A DNA stretch of 64,000 nucleotides, taken from positions 62,001 to 126,000 of the forward strand of contig JADLGO010000034.1 in NCBI GenBank assembly GCA_020849275.1. The letters run 5' to 3'. Positions 42,538-50,779 of the stretch are shown one piece after another (within the stretch, counting starts at the first letter, position 1; each line of letters starts with the position of its first letter). The notes under the pieces are model-generated. The model worked only from the letters and a program-made list of their open reading frames with translations, had not been told where the DNA came from and did not search any database. The position numbers were made by a program, and so were the translations under genes. This DNA comes from Chthonomonadales bacterium. Lineage in GTDB: Bacteria; Armatimonadota; Chthonomonadetes; Chthonomonadales; CAJBBX01.

Positions 42538-43691
42538 CCTGCCGGCTCCTCGTACCGGAGCGCGAGCGAGCCGAGCGTGAGGCGGTCGCCGGCGCGCAAC
42601 GGAACGGGAGGGCCGGGGACGACTTGCTCGCCGTTCAGACACGTCTCGTGCTCCGCGTCGAGCGCCTCAAGCGTTGACGGACGGCCGCGCACCACACGCG
42701 CGTGCCGCGTCGCGACCGTTCGGTCGGAGAGCACGATGTCGTTCGTGATGGCCCGGCCGATGACCGTCTCGCTGCCAAGCAGGTAGTCGTCCACGTCCTC
42801 AACGCCATCGGTCAGGACGAGTCTGGGCGCGGCACCGCGCTCCACGGCCTGCCGCGCACGGGAGGGCCGGTTGGCGTCGGCGTCCACGAGCCTGTGAAAG
42901 AGGATGCGAGTGCCGCCAACCGCGATCTCGTCGCCGTCGCGCAGCGTGCGGTTGGTCACCCGGCGCCCGTTCACCCAGGTCCCGTTCGTCGTGTCCAGAT
43001 CGTAGACGGTGAACTCTCCGTCCGCGTCCATCTCGATCCGCGCATGCCGCCGCGAGACCATGCCGTCCTCGACAAGCACGACGTCGTTGCCCGCCCGCGC
43101 CGAGCGCCCCACGAGCGTGACGGCGGCGTTGACAGCCACCTCGAACGAGGGTTTGCCGGCTGGCTGCACCACGAGGCGCGCGGCGGCGACCGCCGGAACG
43201 GTCCCGGCGTCGCGCTCGTCGGGGCGAGCGGCCTCGTACACCGTCCGAAGCTCCTCGGGCTCCTCGCGGGGCGGGGAAGACGGCGGCGGAGACGGCGCGG
43301 GGGCGGCGCCGCGCGGGGTGTAGCGGCAGCGCACGCGCACCTTCTCGCGGCGCGGGGCGCCGGGCGCGCTCTCGACCTCCTTCACCGTGAAGTCGAGCGT
43401 GCCACGAATGTGGTAGTTGTTCTGCTGGCAGTAACGGCGGATGGCCGCCTCGAGCTCGTCGCGATCAAGGAAGGAGAGCAGGTACTCTTTCTCCTCCTCG
43501 TCGTTGACGGCGATCTCGAGGATGTACTGGTTCGGCACGTAGGTCTTGTTGTCGAACCCTTCCTTGCGATGCTCCTCGAGGGCGGCCAGGATCCGGCGCA
43601 GGATGTCGCGCGGCCGCACGTCGTCGGCGCCTCCGAAGAGGCCCTCGTACCATCCGCCGAACGCCCGGTTGATCTTCTCGAAAAGGTCCAC
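42534..43691 (-). CDS. FhaA-like protein: DUF3662 plus two FHA domains
   Basis: The 385-residue protein starts at a GTG (43691) with GGAGG upstream. Residues 1-120 form a DUF3662 domain (FEKINRAFGGWYEGLFGG), the N-terminal part of FhaA. A Pro-rich linker (PSPPPSSPPREEPEE) follows, then an FHA domain (about 170-265) with GRSARAGNDV, MVSRRHARI and TTNGTWVNG intact, then a second FHA domain (about 290-380) that is less canonical (TVATRHARV, HETCLNGEQV). FHA domains read phospho-Thr, so this is expected to bind phosphorylated targets of the operon kinase. It heads an operon of five genes. Confidence 0.85.
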   Translation of the reverse strand: MDLFEKINRAFGGWYEGLFGGADDVRPRDILRRILAALEEHRKEGFDNKTYVPNQYILEIAVNDEEEKEYLLSFLDRDELEAAIRRYCQQNNYHIRGTLDFTVKEVESAPGAPRREKVRVRCRYTPRGAAPAPSPPPSSPPREEPEELRTVYEAARPDERDAGTVPAVAAARLVVQPAGKPSFEVAVNAAVTLVGRSARAGNDVVLVEDGMVSRRHARIEMDADGEFTVYDLDTTNGTWVNGRRVTNRTLRDGDEIAVGGTRILFHRLVDADANRPSRARQAVERGAAPRLVLTDGVEDVDDYLLGSETVIGRAITNDIVLSDRTVATRHARVVRGRPSTLEALDAEHETCLNGEQVVPGPPVPLRAGDRLTLGSLALRYEEPAG

Positions 43692-43761
43692 GTGCGGGAG
43701 CCTCCACCCTCGGCGGCAGGGCCCCGTGCGGTCGGAACCGCCATCGAGCGCCCTCCGCCCC

Positions 43762-43767
43762 ATTATA
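43762..43767 (-). promoter_or_regulatory. -10 element for the FHA-PP2C-kinase operon
   Basis: A perfect TATAAT on the minus strand (43767 to 43762) lies about 70 nt upstream of the fhaA GTG. No consensus -35 is visible. The window between the divergent fhaA and redoxin genes is 196 bp. Confidence 0.5.
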
Positions 43768-43887
43768 CACGTATGGCGCGACGCGCCTCGCGTTCCGGCG
43801 TCGACGGCCGGGAACGCACGGCCGCGCACGTCGTACGATCGATGGAACGCGCCGCCCGTTCGCTTGCCGGCGCGCCAGGAGGATCCA

Positions 43888-44382
43888 ATGGCGAACCCGC
43901 ACAGCGCAGGCCAGCCGATGATCGACTTCCGGCTGCCCGCCACCGACGGCTCCATGCGCGACTCGGCCGAGGCGCGCCGCCGTGGGCCGCTCCTCTTGGT
44001 GTTCTGGAAGCGAACGTGCAGCGTGTGCCGGTACACGTTCCCGTTCATCGAGCGGCTCCACTCCTTCTACGGCCCCAGGGGGCTTCAGGTTTGGGGTATC
44101 GCGCAGGAGTCCGCGGGGGACGCCGCCGTCTTCGCCAACGAGACCGGCGTCACTTTCCCGCAACTCCTGGACGCCAGCCTCGAGGTCACCGAGCAGTACG
44201 ACCTCGCCGCCGTGCCGGCCGTTTATCTAGCGGAGTCGTCAGGGCAACTCCTCCACGGCAGCGCCGGCTTCAGCAGGGACGGCCTGAACGACATCGCCAC
44301 CGAGGTCGCGCGGCTCCTGCGCGCTCCCGATCACCCCGCCGTGCAGGAGGAGGACGCGGCCCCGGCGCGGAAACCCGGCTGA
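43888..44382 (+). CDS. thioredoxin-like (TlpA/ResA-type redoxin) protein
   Basis: The 164-residue protein has a redoxin fold with CSVC (Cys44 and Cys47) in VFWKRTCSVCRYTFPFIERL, close to the thioredoxin CxxC, and the later GVTFPQLLDASLEVTEQYDL and AVPAVYLAESSGQLLH (cis-Pro loop). There is no signal peptide, unlike TlpA or ResA, so it may be cytosolic. GGAGGATCCA precedes the ATG. It would reduce disulfides or peroxide; the partner is unknown. It is divergent from the FHA operon and followed by an amidohydrolase 71 nt downstream. Confidence 0.82.
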   Translation: MANPHSAGQPMIDFRLPATDGSMRDSAEARRRGPLLLVFWKRTCSVCRYTFPFIERLHSFYGPRGLQVWGIAQESAGDAAVFANETGVTFPQLLDASLEVTEQYDLAAVPAVYLAESSGQLLHGSAGFSRDGLNDIATEVARLLRAPDHPAVQEEDAAPARKPG

Positions 44383-44453
44383 GGGAGCCGCAGGCGCGCC
44401 CAGGCTGGGCGCGCGCCGAGCCAGACGCCGTAGTCGCCTGCTGGAGGGAGCCG

Positions 44454-45791
44454 ATGGTGCTCGACACCGCCTACCGCGGCGTGCCCGGCGAGATCCGGGA
44501 CGCCGTGCAACAGACGCCGTTCGTGGACACGCACGAGCACCTCGTGGAGGAGGAGCGCCGCACGCGGTGGGAGCCCTCGCCGCTCGTGCCCTCTAGCGAC
44601 TGGGCACTGCTCCTCAGCCACTACATCGACTCGGATCTCCTCGTCGCGGGCATGCCGCCCGAGCACCGCGCGCGCCTGCTTGCCGACGGCCCCTCACCGC
44701 GCGAGAAGTGGGACCTGGTGGCTCCCTGGTGGCCCTCCGTGCGCGGAACCGGCTACGGCCTTTGCGTGCGCGCCGCCGTCAGGCGCCTGTACGGCATCGA
44801 CGACCTCTCCGCCGACACGGTGGACGAGCTCGCGCAGCGGTTCCGCGAGGCGGTGCGGCCGGGCTACTATGAGCGTGTGCTCCGGGAGGCTGCGCGAATC
44901 GAGAGCTGCCAGGTGAACTCGCTGGAGAGCACCTTCGTCCGTTCGCGCCAGCCATCGCTGCTCATGCAGGATGTCTCCATTCTGAACCTTGGCGATCCCG
45001 GTCAGTGGCGGGCGCACGCTGAGGCGGCCGACATCGCGGTGCGCGACCTGTGCGACTACCACCGGGTGCTCGACTGGTGGTTCGAGACCTGCGGGCGGTA
45101 CGCGGTCGCTGTGAAGAGCCAGGCGGCCTACGGCCGGCGACTCGACTTCGCCGACGTGCCGGCGGAGCGCGTGGCGGGCGCTTTCGCCCGCGTCGTCGAC
45201 GGCCTGCCGCTCGGCGCCGACGAGGGCAAGGCGCTGGAGGATCACCTGTTCTGCGAGTGCGTGCGGCGCGCAACCGCGATCGACCTGCCCGTCAAGCTCC
45301 ACACCGGGTACTACGCCGGCCAGAACGGCATGCCGCTCGAGCGGGTGCGGCACAACCCATCGGACGCGGCCGAGCTGATGCGCCGCTCGCCGGACACGCG
45401 ATGGGTCCTGATGCATATCGGCTACCCTTACCAGGACGAGATGATCGCGCTCGCCAAGCACTGGTCAGGAGCGTACATCGATATGTGCTGGGCCTGGATC
45501 ATCAACCCGGCGGCCGGGGCACGGTTCCTGCGCGAGCTTCTCGTGTGCGCCCCCGCCAACAAGGTGCTCACGTTCGGCGGCGACTTCATCCCTGTGGAGC
45601 TCGTGGCCGGCCACGCCGAGGTGGCTCGCCACGGCCTCGCCGGCGCGCTGGGCGGTCTGGTGGCCGATGGGTATCTCAGCCTGTCCGACGCGCTGGACCT
45701 GGTGGAGCCGCTGATGCGGGGAAACGCGCGCGCCCTGTTCCGGCTCGACGCGAAGGAACGGGCGCTCGCCGTCGCACCGTGGGCAACTTAG
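44454..45791 (+). CDS. amidohydrolase (metal-dependent hydrolase) family protein
   Basis: The 445-residue protein is a TIM-barrel amidohydrolase. The first metal motif is VDTHEHL (His27, His29), followed by KLHTGYYAGQNG, a later LMHIGYPYQDEMIALAK and GGDFIPV with the Asp. It is closest in style to the uronate-isomerase-like or amidohydrolase-2 type, not to dihydroorotase or urease. The substrate is not known. GGAGGGAGCCG precedes the ATG at 44454; the longer frame upstream is spurious. It ends beside the convergent serA gene with a hairpin between. Confidence 0.82.
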   Translation: MVLDTAYRGVPGEIRDAVQQTPFVDTHEHLVEEERRTRWEPSPLVPSSDWALLLSHYIDSDLLVAGMPPEHRARLLADGPSPREKWDLVAPWWPSVRGTGYGLCVRAAVRRLYGIDDLSADTVDELAQRFREAVRPGYYERVLREAARIESCQVNSLESTFVRSRQPSLLMQDVSILNLGDPGQWRAHAEAADIAVRDLCDYHRVLDWWFETCGRYAVAVKSQAAYGRRLDFADVPAERVAGAFARVVDGLPLGADEGKALEDHLFCECVRRATAIDLPVKLHTGYYAGQNGMPLERVRHNPSDAAELMRRSPDTRWVLMHIGYPYQDEMIALAKHWSGAYIDMCWAWIINPAAGARFLRELLVCAPANKVLTFGGDFIPVELVAGHAEVARHGLAGALGGLVADGYLSLSDALDLVEPLMRGNARALFRLDAKERALAVAPWAT

Positions 45792-45792
45792 G

Positions 45793-45830
45793 GCGGAGCG
45801 TGGAGCCGGCCGACGCCGAGCCCGCTCCGC
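45793..45830. terminator. hairpin between convergent amidohydrolase and serA genes
   Basis: GCGGAGCG (45793-45800) and CGCTCCGC (45823-45830) are exact complements around a 22-nt loop that itself contains GCCGGC. No T tract on either side. Its place right between two stops fits a bidirectional terminator. Confidence 0.4.
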
Positions 45831-45862
45831 AGCGCGGCACATGGAGGCGCGCGGAGGCGGCG

Positions 45863-47461
45863 CTAGAACCGCACCAGGCGGGCAGTCTCCATTCCCGGCA
45901 GCGCGCGGATCTGCTGGAGGAGATCAGCGCCAATCTCGTCGTCCACCATCAGCACCATGAGCGCGCGCCCACCCACCTTCTCGCGCCCCACGTTCATCCC
46001 CGCGATGTTCACGTGGTTGCTGCCGAGCAGCGTGCCCACCGCCCCGATCATGCCGGGGCGGTCGATGTGCTGAGTCAGCAGCATCGTGCCCTCGGGCGCG
46101 ATGTCGACGCGGTAGTCGTCGATATGCACGATGCGCAGATCACCACGCGCGAAGACCGCGCCGCACACCTCGCGCTGGCCGGCGGGAGTGCGTGCGCGAA
46201 CCGTGACAAGCGCGACGTACTCGTGGTGCGCCGTCGTATGGCTCTCGGTGACGCGAATGCCGCGCTGCGCGGCCAGCACCGGAGCGTTCACCAGGTTCAC
46301 CGGGTACGAGAGCGTGGGGGCCAGCATTCCGGCCAGCACCGCGCGGGTCAGGGGGCCCGTGGGAACGACGCCGAAGTCGCCCTGGTAGAGCACCTCGACG
46401 GCCTCTATCGGCCGCCCCCGGCCGTCGAGGTCGCGGGCGAGCTGTGTGTGCAGGCTGCCGATGCACTCGGCCAGCTTCAGGTACGGCCGCGCCGCGTCCA
46501 GCGCCTCGGCCGAGAGCGAGGGCATGTTCACGGCCGATCGGGCCGGACGCCCGCGCAGCACATCGCCGATCTGCTCGGCGATGTCGACGGCCACGTTCAC
46601 CTGGGCCTCCTCGGTGGAGGCGCCAAGATGCGGTGTCACGATCACGTTCGGCAGCCCCAGGAGCGGATTGGCCGGCGCCGGAGGCTCCTGCGAGAAGACG
46701 TCGAACGCGGCGGCGGCCACGTGGCCGCCGCGAATCGCCTCGGCCAGGGCCACCTCGTCGATGAGGCCGCCGCGCGCGCAGTTGACAATACGCACGCCCG
46801 GTTTCATCCGCGCGATCTGCTCTGCTCCGACCATGCCGCGCGTCTCGTCGTTCAGTGGCACGTGTACGGTGATGAAGTCGCCGGCCGCGTACAACTCATC
46901 GAGCGACACGAGCGAGGCCCCGCACTGCCGGGCGATCTCCTCGGTCGCGTACGGATCGTAGGTCATGACCGTCATCTCGAGGCCGCGCGCCCGACGCGCC
47001 ACCTCGGCGCCGATCTTGCCGAGCCCCACGATACCGAGCGTCTTGCCGTAGACCTGGGTGCCCAGGAACCGCTTGCGCTCCCATCTGCCAGAGCGCAAGC
47101 TGGCGTCCGCTTGCGGGATGCTGCGGGCGAGGGCGAGCAGCATGGCCACCGTGAGTTCGGCGGCGGCGATCGTGTTGCCCTGGGGCGAGTTGACCACGAG
47201 GATCCCGGCCTCCGTGGCCGCCCGCACGTCGATGTTGTCAACGCCGACCCCGGCCCGGCCAATGATGCGGAGGCGCGTGGCCCGCGCGAGCACCTCCGCG
47301 GTGACCTTCGTCTCGCTGCGCACGGCGAGCGCGTCGTAGCTGGCGATGGCGTCCGCAAGCTCCCGCGCCGAGAGCCCTGTCCGCACATCCACGTCCGCGT
47401 ACCCGCGCATGCGCTCGATCCCGGCCTCCGCGATCGGGTCGCTCACCAACACCCTGGGCAT
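45863..47461 (-). CDS. serA: D-3-phosphoglycerate dehydrogenase
   Basis: The 532-residue protein is the long form (type I) of PGDH. It oxidises 3-phosphoglycerate with NAD, first step of serine synthesis. The NAD-binding motif is GIVGLGKIGAEVARR, the catalytic Arg lies in NCARGGLIDE, and the His in PHLGASTEEAQ. After the catalytic core (about 1-320) come the allosteric substrate-binding domain (about 330-450) and an ACT domain (about 455-532, MLLTQHIDRPGMIGAVGTLL). The latter implies serine feedback. The ATG at 47461 follows GGAGGAGGGGAG; its own promoter is at 47489-47518. Divergent from the parB-like gene. Confidence 0.95.
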   Translation of the reverse strand: MPRVLVSDPIAEAGIERMRGYADVDVRTGLSARELADAIASYDALAVRSETKVTAEVLARATRLRIIGRAGVGVDNIDVRAATEAGILVVNSPQGNTIAAAELTVAMLLALARSIPQADASLRSGRWERKRFLGTQVYGKTLGIVGLGKIGAEVARRARGLEMTVMTYDPYATEEIARQCGASLVSLDELYAAGDFITVHVPLNDETRGMVGAEQIARMKPGVRIVNCARGGLIDEVALAEAIRGGHVAAAAFDVFSQEPPAPANPLLGLPNVIVTPHLGASTEEAQVNVAVDIAEQIGDVLRGRPARSAVNMPSLSAEALDAARPYLKLAECIGSLHTQLARDLDGRGRPIEAVEVLYQGDFGVVPTGPLTRAVLAGMLAPTLSYPVNLVNAPVLAAQRGIRVTESHTTAHHEYVALVTVRARTPAGQREVCGAVFARGDLRIVHIDDYRVDIAPEGTMLLTQHIDRPGMIGAVGTLLGSNHVNIAGMNVGREKVGGRALMVLMVDDEIGADLLQQIRALPGMETARLVRF

Positions 47462-47488
47462 CTGCACTCCCCTCCTCCGGGTGGCTGA

Positions 47489-47518
47489 AGCATACTCCAG
47501 CCCTCGCCGGCGAGTCAA
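47489..47518 (-). promoter_or_regulatory. sigma70-like promoter for serA
   Basis: On the minus strand TTGACT (47518 to 47513), an 18-bp spacer and TATGCT (47494 to 47489). The transcription start would be near 47482, giving a leader of only about 20 nt. Confidence 0.6.
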
Positions 47519-47578
47519 CCGCGGGGCGCGGGCCGGAGGAGCGTAGCCCCCCCTGCCGCGCCCCTGCCGCGCCCCTCA

Positions 47579-47607
47579 TTGACTCCGCACCATCTGTCTG
47601 CTACAAT
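47579..47607 (+). promoter_or_regulatory. sigma70-like promoter for the ParB-like gene
   Basis: TTGACT (47579-47584), a 17-bp spacer and TACAAT (47602-47607). This overlaps a TTG that might be mistaken for the gene start, so the true start is downstream. The transcription start would be near 47614, about 37 nt before the GTG at 47651. Confidence 0.75.
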
Positions 47608-47650
47608 CGACGCCGAAAGACCCCCAAACGCTGCCCCGGAGGAACCGCGC

Positions 47651-48556
47651 GTGGAGATCGAGCTCATCGAGGTCAGCCGAATCGTGGAGGACCCGGACCA
47701 ACCCCGAAAGCACCATGATGAGGAGAGCTTGCGCGGCCTGGCCGACAGCATTCGCCAGCACGGAGTGCTCCAGCCACTGACGGTCATCGCGCTCGCCAAC
47801 GTGAACATGTATCGGATCGTTACCGGCGAGCGCCGGTGGCGCGCGGCGCAGACGGCCGGTCTCGACGTGGTCCCGTGTGTTGTCAAGGAGGTCGCCGCCG
47901 ATGACGCCCTCACCGAGCAACTCGTCGAGAACCTGCAGCGCGAGGACCTTCAGCCGCTGGAGAAGGCACAGGCGATCCGGCATGTGAGGGAGCGCCTCGG
48001 CGCCACGAACCGGGAGATCGCCGGCCGCCTCGGCATCTCCGAGCGCTCCGTTGCCTACCTCGTGGACCTGCTCTCGCTCCCCGATGCGATCGGCGAGCAG
48101 GTGGTCTCCAGCCCCAACCGCCCCGCCGATGGCCAGTTGACTGAGAAGCACGCGCGCTTCCTTAAGCAGCTCAACGATCAACCTGACCTGCAGGCCGCCG
48201 TGGTTGAGAAGATCCGGGATGACCGCATCAACAGCGACGAGACCGGCCGGTTGGTGAAGGCGCTCCGCCAGCGACCGGAGCAGACAGAGGAGATCCTCAA
48301 GTCGCCGCCCGGCTCGTTCGACGAGTTCCTGCGCGTGGCGCGCGAGGTGGCGGACCTGCCGTTCGAGCCTGACCCGGCCGGGCCCGCCGCGACCGCACAG
48401 CGCATCTACGGGTTGATCGAGGCGCTCGACGCCGTCCGGCCGATGAACCTGCCGCACCCGGAGGTCCGGCAGGTGCAGGACGCGCTGAGCTCGCTGAAGA
48501 TGGCGGTTGAGGGGCTACTGCGCGAGTGCCGGCTTGAGCTCGGCGAGGCCGGGTAG
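47651..48556 (+). CDS. ParB/RepB/Spo0J-family protein
   Basis: The 301-residue protein starts at a GTG preceded by CGGAGGAACCGCGC. The N-terminal CTPase domain has VEDPDQPRKHHDEESLRGLA, DSIRQHGVLQPLTV and the Arg patch TGERRWRAAQTAG (box II). A helix-turn-helix follows (about 125-180, LGATNREIAGRLGISERSVA). The C-terminal dimerisation part is unrelated. No parA gene is adjacent, so it may be a Noc- or Spo0J-like chromosomal or solo regulator. It has its own strong promoter and ends 60 bp from a convergent PhyH gene. Confidence 0.88.
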   Translation: MEIELIEVSRIVEDPDQPRKHHDEESLRGLADSIRQHGVLQPLTVIALANVNMYRIVTGERRWRAAQTAGLDVVPCVVKEVAADDALTEQLVENLQREDLQPLEKAQAIRHVRERLGATNREIAGRLGISERSVAYLVDLLSLPDAIGEQVVSSPNRPADGQLTEKHARFLKQLNDQPDLQAAVVEKIRDDRINSDETGRLVKALRQRPEQTEEILKSPPGSFDEFLRVAREVADLPFEPDPAGPAATAQRIYGLIEALDAVRPMNLPHPEVRQVQDALSSLKMAVEGLLRECRLELGEAG

Positions 48557-48616
48557 CGGCGTCTCCCGGCGCTCGGGGCGAGGCGTTCCGGCGCTACCTT
48601 GCGCCGCGTCGGCAGC

Positions 48617-49468
48617 TCAGTCGGCGAAACGCAGCGGAAGGTCGCGCCAGTAGTGCTGGAGGTTGGCCGACTGCCAGCCCGAATAGAGCTCGTCCCACGC
48701 GACCCCCCCATGGTGCGGCTCGAACGAGGCGCGCGCCACCGGGCGCGATACGGCCTGGTAGCGGAAGTCGACCGATAGGCGTAGCAGGCGACCGGAGAGG
48801 TTCGGGAGCGCCCGGTGCACCGTGAGACTATGGAACGCGAGCAGGTCGCCGGCGGCGTACTCCGGCTCGGCCCAGTCGAAGGGGAGCGCCCTGGCCTCGA
48901 CACCCTTGCCGCCCGGGCCATAGGCAACCTGAGTCGGCAAGACACCCGCGCGGTGTGAGCCGGGCATCACGGCGAGGCTCCCCAGCGTGCGGGGGCAGTC
49001 GCCCAGCGGGATCCAGGTGGTCCAGGTCTCCTCGGTGCCTCCGATGTGGATGTGGCCCTGGTGGGCTGGCGTCGTCCAGGCCTCGAAGTTCGGGAACACG
49101 ACGCGCGCGATGTTCCGCGCGTGGGGTACGATGGGTTCACCGAGCAGGCGCCCAAACACCGCGAGCAACTCGGGCCGGTGCGCGAGAGCGTGGAAGGCCT
49201 CGCAGGCCTGGATACGGCGGTAGACGCGCATGAAGGCCGGCTCACCGGGCCGATGCGCCTGGCCCGGAGCCGCCGCGCCAGCCATCGGATCGGCGCCCGG
49301 CGCGGTCCATCCTGCCTCGGCGCAGATGCCGAGGACGGCGGCGCGGACCCGCGCCAGCGCGTCGCGGCTCACGAAGTCGCGCAGGAGGAGCACGCCGTCG
49401 GCCGCCGCGCGCTTACGCAGCGCCGCTCCGTCGCCAAGCAGGGAGTTCGCGGGCTCGAGGTTGGTCAT
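48617..49468 (-). CDS. PhyH-family protein with HxG in place of HxD
   Basis: The 283-residue protein has the PhyH double-stranded beta-helix fold. The region TTPAHQGHIHIGGTEETWTT aligns with HQD-x-x-H-I of related proteins, but the iron-binding Asp (residue 138) is Gly. The distal ligand is intact (AFHSLTVHRALPN, His218) with Arg in RLLRLSVDFRYQ for 2-oxoglutarate. Such HxG or HxA sites are known in Fe/2-oxoglutarate halogenases, where the open coordination site takes a halide; alternatively the enzyme is inactive. The length is typical. It is divergent from another PhyH gene 123 bp away. The start at 49468 has a weak ribosome site. Confidence 0.82.
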   Translation of the reverse strand: MTNLEPANSLLGDGAALRKRAAADGVLLLRDFVSRDALARVRAAVLGICAEAGWTAPGADPMAGAAAPGQAHRPGEPAFMRVYRRIQACEAFHALAHRPELLAVFGRLLGEPIVPHARNIARVVFPNFEAWTTPAHQGHIHIGGTEETWTTWIPLGDCPRTLGSLAVMPGSHRAGVLPTQVAYGPGGKGVEARALPFDWAEPEYAAGDLLAFHSLTVHRALPNLSGRLLRLSVDFRYQAVSRPVARASFEPHHGGVAWDELYSGWQSANLQHYWRDLPLRFAD

Positions 49469-49591
49469 CGCGTCGTTCCCGACGCGCCGCGGGGTTGCCC
49501 GCTTCCGAGCCCCGGAGCGCTCGCTGCGCCGCGTGCGCCGGCGGCCCGCCGGCTCACGCGCCCTCGCAGCCCGCGGAGGGGAGAGGTCATC

Positions 49592-50287
49592 GTGAGCGAT
49601 TCCGCTCGATTGTTCGCCGAGCAGGGCTTCATCGTGGTCCCTCGTCTTCTTGACGCCGGCGAGGTGCCGGGGATCAAGGAGGAGATCGGGCGCATCCTGT
49701 CCGCCGCTGGCCCAGGAGTCGCCGAGACCGGCGTCTTCGTGGGCCTGGCCGCCAGCAGCGCCGCTCTCCGCGCGCTCGCTGCCGACGCGCGCATCCTCGA
49801 CGTGCTGGAGCCACTGATCGGACCGGACATCGAGTTCCTCAGCGACAAGGTCGTGTATAAGTCGGCCGCGACAGCCTATGGCTCGCCCTGGCACCAGGAC
49901 TGGCCCTACTGGAAGGGCGCGCACAAGCTCAGTGTATGGATCGCGCTCGACCGGGCCACGCCGGAGAACGGCTGTCTGAAGCTGCTGCCCGCAAGCCATC
50001 GCACCGTCGCCGAGCATACCGGCGCCATCGCTGCAGGCGCAGTTCCCGCCTTCGTTCACCGGCTCGACGAGGATGCCGTCGACGAGAGCCAGGCCGTGAC
50101 CGCCCCCCTGGAGCCAGGGGGCGCCGTCGTGTTCCACGATCTGCTGCTGCACGCCTCGCACCCCAACCGCAGCGGCGCCGATCGCTGGGCCCTGATCAGC
50201 ACCTATCGCAGCGCCGCGGAGGCCGACCTGGACTACGAGTGGTCGGTGGCCGCCGCCGTCGTGCGGGGCGAGCGCCGGGCGCCATGA
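49592..50287 (+). CDS. PhyH-family dioxygenase, intact iron site
   Basis: The 231-residue protein starts at a GTG with GGAGGGGAGAGG upstream. It has SPWHQDWPYW (His101, Asp103), IALDRATPENGCLKLLPASH and VVFHDLLLHASHPNRS (distal His186), with Arg197 or Arg205 as possible 2-oxoglutarate ligand. All residues for Fe(II)/2-oxoglutarate chemistry are present. It is shorter than the divergent partner, which lacks the Asp. Its stop overlaps the next start (ATGA at 50284-50287), coupling it to a membrane protein. The substrate is unknown. Confidence 0.85.
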   Translation: MSDSARLFAEQGFIVVPRLLDAGEVPGIKEEIGRILSAAGPGVAETGVFVGLAASSAALRALAADARILDVLEPLIGPDIEFLSDKVVYKSAATAYGSPWHQDWPYWKGAHKLSVWIALDRATPENGCLKLLPASHRTVAEHTGAIAAGAVPAFVHRLDEDAVDESQAVTAPLEPGGAVVFHDLLLHASHPNRSGADRWALISTYRSAAEADLDYEWSVAAAVVRGERRAP

Positions 50288-50772
50288 AGCCGCGTCCTGC
50301 CGTTCGCGCCGCGCTCCTCGTCATCGCCGTACTCGTGCTGGTGACGCTCGCCACGTTCTGGCGGTGGGTGGACAGCCTGCGCCCACCTCCGGGATGGACT
50401 CGCGCAGCCTACGAGACCCTCCAGGCCGACCTCGAGGCGCTCCCGGCGGACACCGTCGTCCCGCCCGCCGTCGTGGAGCGCGCGCACGGCCTCGGCGTGA
50501 ACCCGGCTCCAGATATGGCGGCGATCACCGAGGAGCAGCACGGCACTACGCGCCCCCTGGCGAGTGCCGGCGTCTGGCGCAGGGCCGTCGCTCGGGCGGC
50601 CGCCGCCGCCGATACCGCGCGCATCGCCTACGAGCGCATGCGCTCCTGGCGGCTCGCCGTCGCGGCGGCCACGCTGTCGGTCGCCGCGTTGCTCGCGGCG
50701 CTCGCCCTGCTGCCGCCCCCCGGCCGGCCCGAGCCGCCCTCCGCCGCCGAGCCGCCCGAGCCCGGTACCTGA
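50284..50772 (+). CDS. two-helix membrane protein of unknown function
   Basis: The 162-residue protein has two membrane helices, at about residues 6-26 (AVRAALLVIAVLVLVTLATF) and 123-143 (AVAAATLSVAALLAALALL). The loop between is helical and probably outside the membrane. A Pro/Glu-rich tail ends the protein (PPSAAEPPEPGT). No family is recognised. It overlaps the PhyH stop by 4 nt, so it is cotranslated. It ends 7 bp before the convergent ceramidase-like gene. Confidence 0.6.
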   Translation: MKPRPAVRAALLVIAVLVLVTLATFWRWVDSLRPPPGWTRAAYETLQADLEALPADTVVPPAVVERAHGLGVNPAPDMAAITEEQHGTTRPLASAGVWRRAVARAAAAADTARIAYERMRSWRLAVAAATLSVAALLAALALLPPPGRPEPPSAAEPPEPGT

Positions 50773-50779
50773 CGCCCGA

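Noticed and set aside
47579-47650. TTG start giving a longer ParB-like protein
   Set aside because: The TTG is the first part of the -35 element of a good promoter; the GTG at 47651 has a ribosome site and begins the domain.
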